DNA from: Motiliproteus sp048265065
GTDB lineage: Bacteria > Pseudomonadota > Gammaproteobacteria > Pseudomonadales > Balneatricaceae
Reading direction: 5' to 3'
NCBI GenBank assembly: GCA_048265065.1
Contig: JBLXCH010000016.1
Location: forward strand, 1-42,543
DNA: 42,543 nt
Shown here: piece by piece, positions 24,435 to 32,938 of the stretch
How positions within the stretch are numbered: the first letter of the stretch is position 1
Layout: every line of letters starts with the position of its first letter
The notes under the pieces: model-generated
The model's input: only the letters and a program-made list of their open reading frames with translations
Databases searched by the model: none
What the model was told of the DNA's origin: nothing
Position numbers and translations under genes: made by a program

Positions 24435-26696
24435 ATGCTAAACAAAGATCTAGAGCTTACTTTGAGCATGGCCTTTCAAGAGGCAAGAGACAAGCGTCAC
24501 GAATTCATGACGGTAGAGCACTTGTTGCTCGCATTATTAAACAACGCTTCAGCGGTGGAAGTGCTTGAGTCGTGTGGAGTGGATATTGATAAACTCCGGG
24601 CAAACTTGAATGCTTTTGTTGATTCTACAACTCCACTGATTCCTGCGGATGATGCCGAGCGCGAAACGCAGCCAACGCTTGGTTTTCAGCGTGTGTTACA
24701 GCGTGCTGTTTTTCATGTTCAGTCTTCAGGTAAAACTGAAGTTACTGGGGCGAACGTTTTAGTCGCCATCTTTAGTGAGCAAGAAAGCCAAGCGGTATAC
24801 GCGTTAGGGCAACAGAATGTTGAGCGTATCGATATCATCAATTTCATCTCCCATGGTATCTCTAAGGTGACGGGTGATGCTCATCCTGCTGAAGAGAATG
24901 GCTCAGCAGAAGCTGAAGTTGAAGGTGGCGAAACCACCCAAAAAAGCCCGTTAGGGCAGTTCACTATAAATTTAAATGAATTGGCTGCTGCGGGCCGTAT
25001 AGATCCTCTTGTTGGTCGTCAAGAAGAAGTCGAGCGTGTTGTTCAAATTCTTTCTCGTCGTCGAAAAAACAACCCGCTTTTGGTGGGTGAGGCAGGCGTA
25101 GGTAAGACTGCTATCGCTGAAGGTTTAGCAAAGAAGATCGTCGAAGGTGATGTTCCTGAAGTGATCAGAAGTAGTGTGGTTTACTCTCTTGATATGGGTG
25201 CGTTGCTTGCGGGAACTAAGTACCGAGGCGACTTTGAAAAGCGCTTAAAAGGCTTGCTCGCCGAGCTAGTTAAAGAGCCTCATGGCGTTTTATTTATCGA
25301 TGAAATCCATACCATTATTGGTGCTGGAGCGGCATCTGGCGGTGCAATGGATGCGTCGAACCTGTTAAAGCCATTACTCAGTTCTGGAGAGTTGCGCTGC
25401 ATCGGTTCAACGACCTTCCAGGAGTTTCGCGGGATTTTTGAAAAAGACCGTGCACTGGCTAGACGTTTCCAAAAAGTTGATGTTCACGAGCCAAGTGTTG
25501 ATGAAACATACCAGATCTTGAAGGGTTTGAAGGCCCGTTATGAAGAGCATCACAAATTGTCATATACCAACAAGGCATTGATGGCTGCGGCTGAAATGGC
25601 AGACCGATATATTAATGATAAACAGATGCCTGATAAAGCCATTGACGTAATGGATGAGGCGGGAGCCTTCCAGCAGCTACAGTCAAGCTCTAAGCGTAAA
25701 AAACGCATCGATGTCTCTGAAATTGAGAAGATTGTTGCAAAGATTGCACAAATCCCACCCAAAAGTGTTTCCGCTTCCGATAAGGACGCACTACAGAATT
25801 TAGAGAAAAATCTAAAAATGGTGGTGTTTGGTCAGGATAAGGCGATCGAAACATTGGCTTCGGCGATTAAGCTCTCCAGAGCAGGCCTCAGCGAACCTAA
25901 AAAGCCTATTGGTTCTTTCTTGTTTGCGGGTCCTACAGGTGTGGGTAAGACCGAAGTGACTGCACAGCTTGCTGCTATTATGGGCATTGAGTTAGTGCGT
26001 TTTGATATGTCCGAATATATGGAGCGTCACACCGTCTCTCGGCTTATTGGTGCACCTCCTGGTTACGTTGGGTTTGATCAGGGTGGTTTGTTGACTGATG
26101 CGGTCACTAAGACCCCTCACTGCGTGTTATTGCTTGATGAGATCGAGAAAGCACACCCTGAGGTTTATAATATTCTGCTTCAAGTGATGGATAACGGCAC
26201 GCTAACGGATAACAACGGTCGTCAAGCGGATTTCCGTAATGCGATCATTGTAATGACGACGAATGCCGGTGCCCATGAGCAAAGCCGTCGTTCCATTGGT
26301 TTCTCTGAGCAAGATCACAGTACCGATGGTATGGAAGCTATCCGCAAGACCTTTACTCCAGAATTTCGAAACCGCTTAGACTCAGTGATTCAGTTTGAGT
26401 CATTAACGATGGATATTATTCGTGGCGTGGTTGATAAGTTCTTAACACAGCTGCAAGCTCAGTTGGATGACAAGCGAGTGATGTTAGAGGTGGATGATCT
26501 AGCGGTAGACTGGTTGGCTGAACATGGCTATGACGAGAAAATGGGTGCAAGACCAATGAATCGTCTTATTCAAGAAGAGATTAAGAAGCCGTTGGCTGAA
26601 GAAGTTCTTTTTGGGTCTTTGTCGCAAAAGGGTGGAAAGGTAAAAGTTTCTGCTAAAGATGATAAGTTGAGCTTTGAATATGAGGCGGCCAAGTAG
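24435..26696 (+). CDS. clpA: Clp protease ATP-binding subunit ClpA
   Basis: ClpA unfolds substrates for the ClpP peptidase. The 753-residue protein (E. coli 758) has an N-terminal Clp repeat domain (MLNKDLELTLSMAFQEAR) that docks ClpS. AAA+ module 1 has Walker A GEAGVGKT near 218 and Walker B LFIDEIHT, and module 2 has GPTGVGKT near 499. The ClpP-docking tripeptide, IGL in E. coli ClpA, reads IGF here (SRRSIGFSEQD, near 620), the form used by ClpX. There is no ClpB/ClpC middle domain. AGGGG precedes ATG 24435. It ends 31 nt from convergent infA with no obvious T-tailed terminator. Confidence 0.98.
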   Translation: MLNKDLELTLSMAFQEARDKRHEFMTVEHLLLALLNNASAVEVLESCGVDIDKLRANLNAFVDSTTPLIPADDAERETQPTLGFQRVLQRAVFHVQSSGKTEVTGANVLVAIFSEQESQAVYALGQQNVERIDIINFISHGISKVTGDAHPAEENGSAEAEVEGGETTQKSPLGQFTINLNELAAAGRIDPLVGRQEEVERVVQILSRRRKNNPLLVGEAGVGKTAIAEGLAKKIVEGDVPEVIRSSVVYSLDMGALLAGTKYRGDFEKRLKGLLAELVKEPHGVLFIDEIHTIIGAGAASGGAMDASNLLKPLLSSGELRCIGSTTFQEFRGIFEKDRALARRFQKVDVHEPSVDETYQILKGLKARYEEHHKLSYTNKALMAAAEMADRYINDKQMPDKAIDVMDEAGAFQQLQSSSKRKKRIDVSEIEKIVAKIAQIPPKSVSASDKDALQNLEKNLKMVVFGQDKAIETLASAIKLSRAGLSEPKKPIGSFLFAGPTGVGKTEVTAQLAAIMGIELVRFDMSEYMERHTVSRLIGAPPGYVGFDQGGLLTDAVTKTPHCVLLLDEIEKAHPEVYNILLQVMDNGTLTDNNGRQADFRNAIIVMTTNAGAHEQSRRSIGFSEQDHSTDGMEAIRKTFTPEFRNRLDSVIQFESLTMDIIRGVVDKFLTQLQAQLDDKRVMLEVDDLAVDWLAEHGYDEKMGARPMNRLIQEEIKKPLAEEVLFGSLSQKGGKVKVSAKDDKLSFEYEAAK

Positions 26697-26727
26697 GCTG
26701 CCTCAATTCGCAGAGAGGTGACGGAGC

Positions 26728-26946
26728 TTAACGTGCTCTGTAGACGATACGCCCTTTACTCAAATCGTAAGGTGTTAGTTCAACTTTCACCTTATCGCCA
26801 GTTAAAATACGAATATAGTGCTTACGCATCTTTCCTGAAATATGTGCGGTTACGACGTGACCGTTTTCTAGCTCAACGCGGAACATCGTGTTTGGAAGGG
26901 TGTCAATAATCGTCCCGTCCATTTCAATACATTCTTCTTTTGCCAT
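26728..26946 (-). CDS. infA: Translation initiation factor IF-1
   Basis: IF-1 is an OB-fold protein that binds the ribosomal A site during initiation. The 72-residue protein begins MAKEECIEMDGTII and ends YDLSKGRIVYRAR, almost the textbook sequence. I use ATG 26946, preceded by AGAGGTG; the ATG four codons earlier would add MYLP. It lies between clpA and the bpt-aat pair as in many gammaproteobacteria. The tRNA-Ser gene found near here in E. coli is absent. Confidence 0.98.
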   Translation of the reverse strand: MAKEECIEMDGTIIDTLPNTMFRVELENGHVVTAHISGKMRKHYIRILTGDKVKVELTPYDLSKGRIVYRAR

Positions 26947-27079
26947 TGGCAAATACACCTCTGCTGTAAAATAGGATAAAACTTAAACGCGGTAATTGGA
27001 TGAATCCCGCCGAGTTACATAGGCGCGATATTCTGCCTGAAACCCAACGATTTAGCAAAATTTGAATCTATAGTAGCGG

Positions 27080-27808
27080 CTAAAAAGAGATATCTTGAGG
27101 GTTTTCAAAAAATTGCCATTCATTGTCGATTAAAATCTCTAATGGTCGGTACTGTGTTTTGTAATCCATCTTCTGACAGTTTTTGATCCAGTACCCTAAA
27201 TATAAATAGGGTAAACCCTGGGCTGCAGTAATTTGAATCTGTTTTAAAACGGCGAGTTTTCCCAAGCTACGTTTTTCTTCCGTTGGGTCAAAAAACGTAT
27301 AAATGGCGGAAAGTCCTTTGCTAAGTTGATCAACCACTGCAATAGCTAATAGTTTTGTGCCTACTCGAAACTCCAAAAAATAAGTTTCTTGGTCTGAGTT
27401 GATCAGAAACGATTCAAACTGCTCACGACTCGGTGGATACATGTCACCATCGCGGTGCCTAGCGCTGATGTAACGACTATAAAGGTTGTAAATTTCATCG
27501 GTCGCGGTAGGCCGAGCAATGTGTACCGCAAGGTCGCTATTGGTTTTTAAGACGCGTTTCTGGCTTTTGCTGAATCTGAATTTAGTAATAGGAATGCGTG
27601 CGGAAAGGCACGCTGTGCAATGGTTACAGTGTGGTCTGTAGACATGCTGTCCGCTACGGCGAAATCCTAGATCAGAGAGTTCACTGTACGCAATGGGGTC
27701 GAGGTCAGCTTTTGGATCCACAAAGAGTGTTTTAGCTTGCTGTCCTTCAATATAGCTACAGGAGTGATCAGGGGTCGTGTAGAAGTTTAATTCTCGTAAG
27801 CTAGTCAT
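27080..27808 (-). CDS. bpt: Aspartate/glutamate leucyltransferase (N-end rule)
   Basis: Bpt transfers Leu from Leu-tRNA to proteins with N-terminal Asp or Glu, creating an N-degron for ClpS. The 242-residue protein has the ATE/Bpt architecture: an N-terminal region with SCSYIEGQQAKTLF, the cysteine cluster YRPHCNHCTACLSARIPI, and a GNAT-like C-terminal half including YLYLGYWIKNCQKMDYK. The start codon overlaps the aat stop by one base (TAATG), so the two are probably translationally coupled. It could be annotated as a bacterial arginyltransferase homologue (ate); leucyl transfer is the activity shown for the Vibrio protein. Confidence 0.93.
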   Translation of the reverse strand: MTSLRELNFYTTPDHSCSYIEGQQAKTLFVDPKADLDPIAYSELSDLGFRRSGQHVYRPHCNHCTACLSARIPITKFRFSKSQKRVLKTNSDLAVHIARPTATDEIYNLYSRYISARHRDGDMYPPSREQFESFLINSDQETYFLEFRVGTKLLAIAVVDQLSKGLSAIYTFFDPTEEKRSLGKLAVLKQIQITAAQGLPYLYLGYWIKNCQKMDYKTQYRPLEILIDNEWQFFENPQDISF

Positions 27809-28524
27809 TAAACATCTTGTGCATCTATGTTTTTATTCGGGAATGTCCAAGGGTGGTTCAATGGCTCTTGGCATTCTCGAGTTAATAAGCGAACGAATTC
27901 AGACCGAGAAATCGTGGTGGCACCTAAGCTTGATAGATGTTCGCTTTCTACTTGGCAGTCAATTAAATGATACCCCCATTCGCGGAGTTGTTCGACAAAA
28001 TGTACGAATGCAATTTTAGAGGCATTGGATACTTTACTGAACATTGATTCGCCAAAGAACAGGCGGCCCATGGCGATGCCGTATAATCCGCCGACTAATT
28101 CATTATCTATCCAAAGCTCAACAGAGTGCGCGTGCCCTTGTTGATGCAGCGCCAGATAAGCGTCTAACATCGATTGGGTAATCCATGTGCCAGATTCGTA
28201 TTCTCTGGGTGCGGAACAGGCGAGCATTACGTCACTAAAAGCACGGTCAAAGGTGACATTGTACTGCAGCTTTCGCATAGTTTTTCGTAGGCTTCTAGAA
28301 ACATAAAGTGCATCAGGAAACAGGACGCAACGAGGATCTGGTGACCACCAGAGAATGGGCTGATCATTGTCGAACCAAGGGAAGATCCCTTGGCGATAAG
28401 CGCTGAGAAGGCGTTGGCTACTTAAGTCGCCTCCGGCGGCTAATAAGCCGTTGGGCTCTTTTAGCGCATGGCTAACCGGAGGGAATTCAGTAGTGTCAGG
28501 AGGAAGCCAAACGACGCTGGTCAC
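27808..28524 (-). CDS. aat: Leucyl/phenylalanyl-tRNA-protein transferase
   Basis: Aat attaches Leu or Phe to N-terminal Lys or Arg, marking proteins for ClpS-ClpAP. The 238-residue protein has the family landmarks FPPVSHALKEPNGLLAAGGD, AYRQGIFPWF, ILWWSPDPRCVLFP, GTWITQSMLDAYLALH, GGLYGIAMGRLFFGESMFS and LIDCQVESEHLSSLGA. It starts 18 nt after trxB and leads directly into bpt, forming a trxB-aat-bpt run with infA downstream. Together with clpS and clpA next door this completes the N-degron set. Confidence 0.98.
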   Translation of the reverse strand: MTSVVWLPPDTTEFPPVSHALKEPNGLLAAGGDLSSQRLLSAYRQGIFPWFDNDQPILWWSPDPRCVLFPDALYVSRSLRKTMRKLQYNVTFDRAFSDVMLACSAPREYESGTWITQSMLDAYLALHQQGHAHSVELWIDNELVGGLYGIAMGRLFFGESMFSKVSNASKIAFVHFVEQLREWGYHLIDCQVESEHLSSLGATTISRSEFVRLLTRECQEPLNHPWTFPNKNIDAQDV

Positions 28525-28541
28525 AAAGCCTCCCTCTGTTA

Positions 28542-29498
28542 TTACTTGTCAAGGTTGTCGAGGAATTTCTCAGCATCCAGTGCGGCCATGCAACCAAAGC
28601 CAGCTGAAGTAACGGCTTGGCGATATACTTGGTCAGCCACGTCTCCCGCTGCAAACACACCATCAACGGAAGTTTGCGTGGCGTTGCCTGATAACCCGCT
28701 TTGGATTTGCAAATAACCATTGTTCATTTCCAGTTGGCCTTCAAACATATCAGTGTTTGGTTTGTGGCCAATAGCAATAAAGACACCTTGGGTCTCAAGC
28801 TCTTTGGTTTCGCCGGTATTAACATCACGTAAGCGCACGCCGGTGACACCCATATCATCACCCAACACTTCTTCCAGGGTGTGGTTCCACTCGAGCTTTA
28901 CATTACCGTTTTTGGCTTTTTCAAAGATATGATCTTGTAAAATCTTTTCACTGCGCAAGCTGTCACGGCGATGAATAAGTGTCACCTCGGCGGCAATATT
29001 CGATAAGTATAGAGCTTCTTCAACGGCTGTGTTACCGCCACCAACGACTACAACCTTTTGGTTGCGATAAAAAAAGCCGTCACAGGTTGCGCAAGCGCTA
29101 ACGCCTTTACCCATAAATGCTTCTTCTGAAGCTAAACCGATATACTGTGCGGAAGCGCCGGTAGAAATGATCAGGGCGTCGCACGTGTAAGTTCCGCTAT
29201 CGCCGGTTAAAGTGAACGGCCGTTGTGTTAACTCGACTTTGTTAATGTGGTCAAAAATAACTTGAGTATCAAAGCGTTCTGCATGTTTTTGCATTCTTTG
29301 CATTAACTCGGGACCTTGCACACCATCAACATCGCCAGGCCAATTGTCGACATCTGTTGTCGTGGTTAACTGACCACCGGCCTGCATGCCAGTAATAACG
29401 ACAGGGTTTAAGTTAGCGCGAGCCGCGTAAATCGCTGCTGTGTAACCTGCAGGACCTGAACCAAGAACAATCAAACGGTGATGTTGTGTGTCACTCAT
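28542..29498 (-). CDS. trxB: Thioredoxin reductase (NADPH)
   Basis: TrxB reduces thioredoxin with NADPH through FAD. The 318-residue protein (E. coli 321) has the FAD fold LIVLGSGPAGYTAAIYAARA, the redox disulfide Cys136-Cys139 in SACATCDGFF, the NADPH fold VVVVGGGNTAVEEALYLS, and a C-terminal FAD segment DGVFAAGDVADQVYRQA. I start at MSDTQHHRL (29498), the better family match; an ATG four codons upstream is the alternative, and neither has a strong ribosome-binding site. It heads the aat-bpt run and is divergent from ftsK. Confidence 0.98.
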   Translation of the reverse strand: MSDTQHHRLIVLGSGPAGYTAAIYAARANLNPVVITGMQAGGQLTTTTDVDNWPGDVDGVQGPELMQRMQKHAERFDTQVIFDHINKVELTQRPFTLTGDSGTYTCDALIISTGASAQYIGLASEEAFMGKGVSACATCDGFFYRNQKVVVVGGGNTAVEEALYLSNIAAEVTLIHRRDSLRSEKILQDHIFEKAKNGNVKLEWNHTLEEVLGDDMGVTGVRLRDVNTGETKELETQGVFIAIGHKPNTDMFEGQLEMNNGYLQIQSGLSGNATQTSVDGVFAAGDVADQVYRQAVTSAGFGCMAALDAEKFLDNLDK

Positions 29499-29659
29499 GA
29501 GTAATCTCAAACTATTTAATAAATTGGATGACTAAAGTCGCATGTGGCTTAGTCGATGAGAAACTATCAAAGACTGAGTTCAATGGCGAGAGCCATACTG
29601 CCTAGACTTAAAAATATGGTACCTTTGTCACCTTATTCAAGGGGGGAAGCCTTAAATTG

Positions 29660-32236
29660 ATGTTGTCAGAACGCGACCAATTTCTCGATTTTGTTATGCG
29701 GATCATAAAAGAGGGTGGACTCATCATCTTGATCGCGTTGTGTGGTTTCCTATTATTGGCGCTTCTTAGCTACGATTCTAGAGACGCTGGCTGGTCACAT
29801 TTAGGCTATCACAGCCAAACGCAAAATTTGGCTGGGGAAGCGGGTGCATGGCTGGCTGATTTCGCTTATTCAGGCTTAGGTTTTAGTGCGCTCCTGTTAC
29901 CTTTTATTCTCTTATACCGCTCGTTGATGCTGTTAAAACAACGCGATCGAAGCCTGTTATCTGTTTTACCTTACTTAGCGCTTAGAACTCTCGGAGCTAT
30001 TTTGCTGGTATTGGCGGTAGCTTGCCTGTCTAGTCTTCACTTTAGCGGCCCGGCTAATGATATGCCGTTCAGTGCGGGTGGCATGATTGGACTTTCCTTG
30101 ACCAGCTATTTGTTGAAAGTATTTGGTCTTGTCGGTAGTAGTTTAGTCTTAGTGGTTGGTTTTTTATTGGCCGTTACGCTCTTCACCGATCTGTCGTGGA
30201 TAAAGTTGGCAGACTGGATTGGTAAAACCGCTTTGGAAGGTTTTGAGACGTTACAAGAAAAGTTTTTGCAACTAACACGTCGTGAAGAGCAAGACGAAGA
30301 AGCTACTACTTCTCTAAGTGAGTCAATTGCGCCGACGAGAAAAATAGCTGAGCAACCTTCGCTATCAGCTAAGAGTGAATTAAGGCACGAGTCTAAAAAT
30401 GACATAAAGAAAGGCGAACAAGAGCGTTTAGAGCCTTCTTTTGACCTGCCGATGTCAGCTGAAGAATCGATTGACCCTCTCACAGCAGAGTCGATGACAG
30501 ACAAGCCCGAGTCATTTACAGGTGCACAAACTACGAGGCCGCCCGCTGTTGAAGATTCACCGCCTTGGGAAACAGCCGAATCTGTCAGCCAGTCAATACC
30601 TAATGATGTACTCGCTGATGGCAAGAAACTAAAGATTGTCCCATTGTCGGAAACGACTAAGCCAACGATGGATGAGAATTCTCCTGAAGATACTCAAGCC
30701 GCCCAAGACGCTTTGACAAAAACACGAAAAGAAAAGCCTCAATTGCCTAGCCTGGCTTTGCTTGATCCACCTGCTGATAAAAAAGGGCAGGGGTATAGCG
30801 CTCAGCAATTGGAGGATTTATCGCGTTTATTGGAATCCAAGTTGAAGGATTTTGGTGTGACGGCTGAAGTGGTTGAGGTGAACCCGGGGCCAGTAATTAC
30901 GCGGTTTGAAATTCAACCTGCGCCGGGCACTAAAGTCAGCAAAATCTCCAACCTTGCCAAAGACCTAGCGCGCTCGATGGCGGTGTTTAGTGTTCGAGTA
31001 GTCGAGGTCATCGCTGGAAAATCAGTTGTCGGTATTGAGATACCTAATGAAGATCGTGAAATGGTGCGCTTGAGTGAGGTGCTTAGTTCTAAAGCTTATT
31101 CAGGTGCGGAGTCTAAGTTAAGTTTGGCTTTGGGTAACGACATTGCCGGCAACCCAGTAGTGGTTAACCTTGCCAAAATGCCACACTTGTTAGTCGCGGG
31201 TACAACGGGTTCCGGTAAGTCGGTTGGTGTTAATGCGATGTTGTTGAGCCTGTTGTTCAAAGCCGGGCCAGATGATGTTCGCTTGATGATGGTCGATCCT
31301 AAAATGCTTGAGTTGTCTATTTACGACGGCATCCCACACTTGCTGACCCCGGTTATAACCGACATGAAAGAAGCCGCTGCGGGTTTGCGTTGGTGTGTGG
31401 CTGAAATGGAACGTCGTTATAAACTGATGGCTAAAATGGGAGTGAGAAACCTTGCTAGCTTCAATCACAAAGTCCGTATGGCGGCGAACCAAGGCGAGCC
31501 GATTCTTGATCCATTATGGACACCAGAAGACAATCCCTTAGATATCAAGGCGACGCCTCCCGTTTTGGAACCGCTGCCATATATTGTGGTTGTTATTGAT
31601 GAGTTTGCTGACATGATGATGATTGTTGGCAAAAAAGTGGAAGAGTTGATTGCGCGAATAGCTCAAAAGGCACGTGCAGCCGGTATTCACTTAATTTTGG
31701 CTACGCAGCGCCCATCCGTCGACGTTATTACTGGCTTGATTAAAGCTAACGTGCCAACCCGTATTGCCTTCCAAGTATCCTCTCGAATTGATTCTCGAAC
31801 CATCCTGGATCAAGGCGGTGCGGAGCACCTTCTTGGTAATGGTGACATGCTTTACTTACCGGCCGGTACATCAATGCCTATACGTGTTCATGGTGCCTTT
31901 GTGGCTGATGATGAAGTTCACCGTGCAGTGGAAGCATGGAAGAGTTGGGGGCCAGCGAAGTTCGTTGATGAAATTTTACAACCACAGAATGATGTGGACG
32001 GGACTGGCATGACAGGTTCTTTGTTCGAAGAAGAAGCTGATCCTCTTTATGATGAAGCCGTGGCTTTTGTGACTCAAACTCGCAGAGCATCTATTTCGTC
32101 TGTTCAGCGTAAACTGAAAATTGGCTATAACCGTGCAGCACGAATGGTTGAGGCAATGGAAGCGGCTGGCGTGGTGAGTGAGGCGGGCAATAACGGTAAT
32201 CGTGAAGTATTGGCGCCACCACCGCCTAATATGTAA
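29660..32236 (+). CDS. ftsK: DNA translocase FtsK
   Basis: FtsK anchors at the division septum and pumps DNA to resolve chromosome dimers with XerCD. The 858-residue protein has an N-terminal membrane domain with about four TM segments (to about 180), then an acidic Ser/Glu/Thr-rich linker (about 200-365), shorter than in E. coli (1329 residues in all). The RecA-like motor has Walker A GTTGSGKSVGVN near 513, VVVIDEFADMMM and LILATQRPSVDVITG. The C-terminal gamma winged helix (RRASISSVQRKLKIGYNRAA) reads KOPS. ATG 29660 follows a strong GGGGGG/GAAG tract; the preceding TTG is not used. lolA follows after 18 nt. Confidence 0.98.
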   Translation: MLSERDQFLDFVMRIIKEGGLIILIALCGFLLLALLSYDSRDAGWSHLGYHSQTQNLAGEAGAWLADFAYSGLGFSALLLPFILLYRSLMLLKQRDRSLLSVLPYLALRTLGAILLVLAVACLSSLHFSGPANDMPFSAGGMIGLSLTSYLLKVFGLVGSSLVLVVGFLLAVTLFTDLSWIKLADWIGKTALEGFETLQEKFLQLTRREEQDEEATTSLSESIAPTRKIAEQPSLSAKSELRHESKNDIKKGEQERLEPSFDLPMSAEESIDPLTAESMTDKPESFTGAQTTRPPAVEDSPPWETAESVSQSIPNDVLADGKKLKIVPLSETTKPTMDENSPEDTQAAQDALTKTRKEKPQLPSLALLDPPADKKGQGYSAQQLEDLSRLLESKLKDFGVTAEVVEVNPGPVITRFEIQPAPGTKVSKISNLAKDLARSMAVFSVRVVEVIAGKSVVGIEIPNEDREMVRLSEVLSSKAYSGAESKLSLALGNDIAGNPVVVNLAKMPHLLVAGTTGSGKSVGVNAMLLSLLFKAGPDDVRLMMVDPKMLELSIYDGIPHLLTPVITDMKEAAAGLRWCVAEMERRYKLMAKMGVRNLASFNHKVRMAANQGEPILDPLWTPEDNPLDIKATPPVLEPLPYIVVVIDEFADMMMIVGKKVEELIARIAQKARAAGIHLILATQRPSVDVITGLIKANVPTRIAFQVSSRIDSRTILDQGGAEHLLGNGDMLYLPAGTSMPIRVHGAFVADDEVHRAVEAWKSWGPAKFVDEILQPQNDVDGTGMTGSLFEEEADPLYDEAVAFVTQTRRASISSVQRKLKIGYNRAARMVEAMEAAGVVSEAGNNGNREVLAPPPPNM

Positions 32237-32254
32237 TCAAAGGGCTATAGCTAC

Positions 32255-32314
32255 GTGAAGATACAGTACGTGATAATACAGTGCATAAGAATACCGTACA
32301 TAAAAATACAGCTG
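32255..32314 (+). repeat. Four 15-bp imperfect tandem repeats at the lolA start
   Basis: The consecutive units are GTGAAGATACAGTAC, GTGATAATACAGTGC, ATAAGAATACCGTAC and ATAAAAATACAGCTG. Period 15 keeps the lolA frame, so each unit adds five residues. The first two units each begin with a GTG that could initiate translation. Confidence 0.9.
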
Positions 32315-32938
32315 GTAAAAGAGCTAATTCTAAAAACCGGTCTGTTGTTGGTTTTACTTTATTCGCAATCAGCTACTGCAGCCACTTCGGCAGATAATTT
32401 GAGTCGGTTGTTAACACCGATAACTAGTCTCAGTGCGGACTTTGAACAGCTAATTCTCGATAACAATGGAACTCGCATGCAATCATCACAGGGGCATGTA
32501 GAGTTAATGAAACCAGGTTTCTTTAAATGGAAAACTGTAGAGCCTTTCCCTCAAGAAATAGTCTCCAACGGCAAAACATTATGGCTGTACGATGAGGATT
32601 TAGAGCAGGTAACACAGCAGCCTGTTGATTCGCGTGTAAGTCATACGCCTGCATTATTGTTTTCTGGTAGTGCCGATCAAATTGCGGAGAACTTTAGCGT
32701 AACAGGGCCAATAGCGGGTGATGATGGTTTGTATAAGCTGACGCCGAAAGATGATGAAGCGCTTTACACAGTCATTAGAATTTTATTTGTCAGTGGTACG
32801 CCTGCTGAAATGCAGCTGGAAGACAATCTCGGCCAAAAGACGAGCCTGCAGTTCAGAGAAATCAGCCTTAATAAGCCGCTCTCTGCTTCAGATTTCGAGT
32901 TTGATATCCCCGCGGGCGTGGATTTGATTGTTGAATGA
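32255..32938 (+). CDS. lolA: Outer-membrane lipoprotein carrier protein LolA
   Basis: LolA carries lipoproteins across the periplasm from LolCDE to LolB. The mature domain fits the family: SLSADFEQLILDNNGTRMQSS, GHVELMKPGFFKWKTVEPFPQ, GKTLWLYDEDLEQVTQQPVD and LSASDFEFDIPAGVDLI. The signal peptide is LILKTGLLLVLLYSQSATA, with cleavage near ATA/ATS. The N-terminus is unusual: the first 20 codons are four 15-bp repeats (MKIQY VIIQC IRIPY IKIQL) ahead of a normal signal peptide. The start is GTG 32255, or GTG 32270 inside the repeats; no ATG is available and AAGGG lies about 11 nt before 32255. It overlaps rarA at ATGA. Confidence 0.92.
   Translation: MKIQYVIIQCIRIPYIKIQLVKELILKTGLLLVLLYSQSATAATSADNLSRLLTPITSLSADFEQLILDNNGTRMQSSQGHVELMKPGFFKWKTVEPFPQEIVSNGKTLWLYDEDLEQVTQQPVDSRVSHTPALLFSGSADQIAENFSVTGPIAGDDGLYKLTPKDDEALYTVIRILFVSGTPAEMQLEDNLGQKTSLQFREISLNKPLSASDFEFDIPAGVDLIVE

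Noticed and set aside
24435..26696. ClpA docking loop IGF instead of IGL as an anomaly
   Set aside because: IGF is the ClpX form and still binds ClpP; I believe it is also common in ClpA outside the enterics, so it is mentioned only in the gene entry.
26697..27079. tRNA-Ser gene expected near infA by E. coli synteny
   Set aside because: No cloverleaf or T-loop sequence is visible in the gaps around infA.
29530..29554. GACTAA...TTAGTC inverted repeat between trxB and ftsK as a LexA or other operator
   Set aside because: The arms are only 6 bp with a 13-nt interval and do not fit the CTGT-N8-ACAG SOS box. I cannot separate it from chance.
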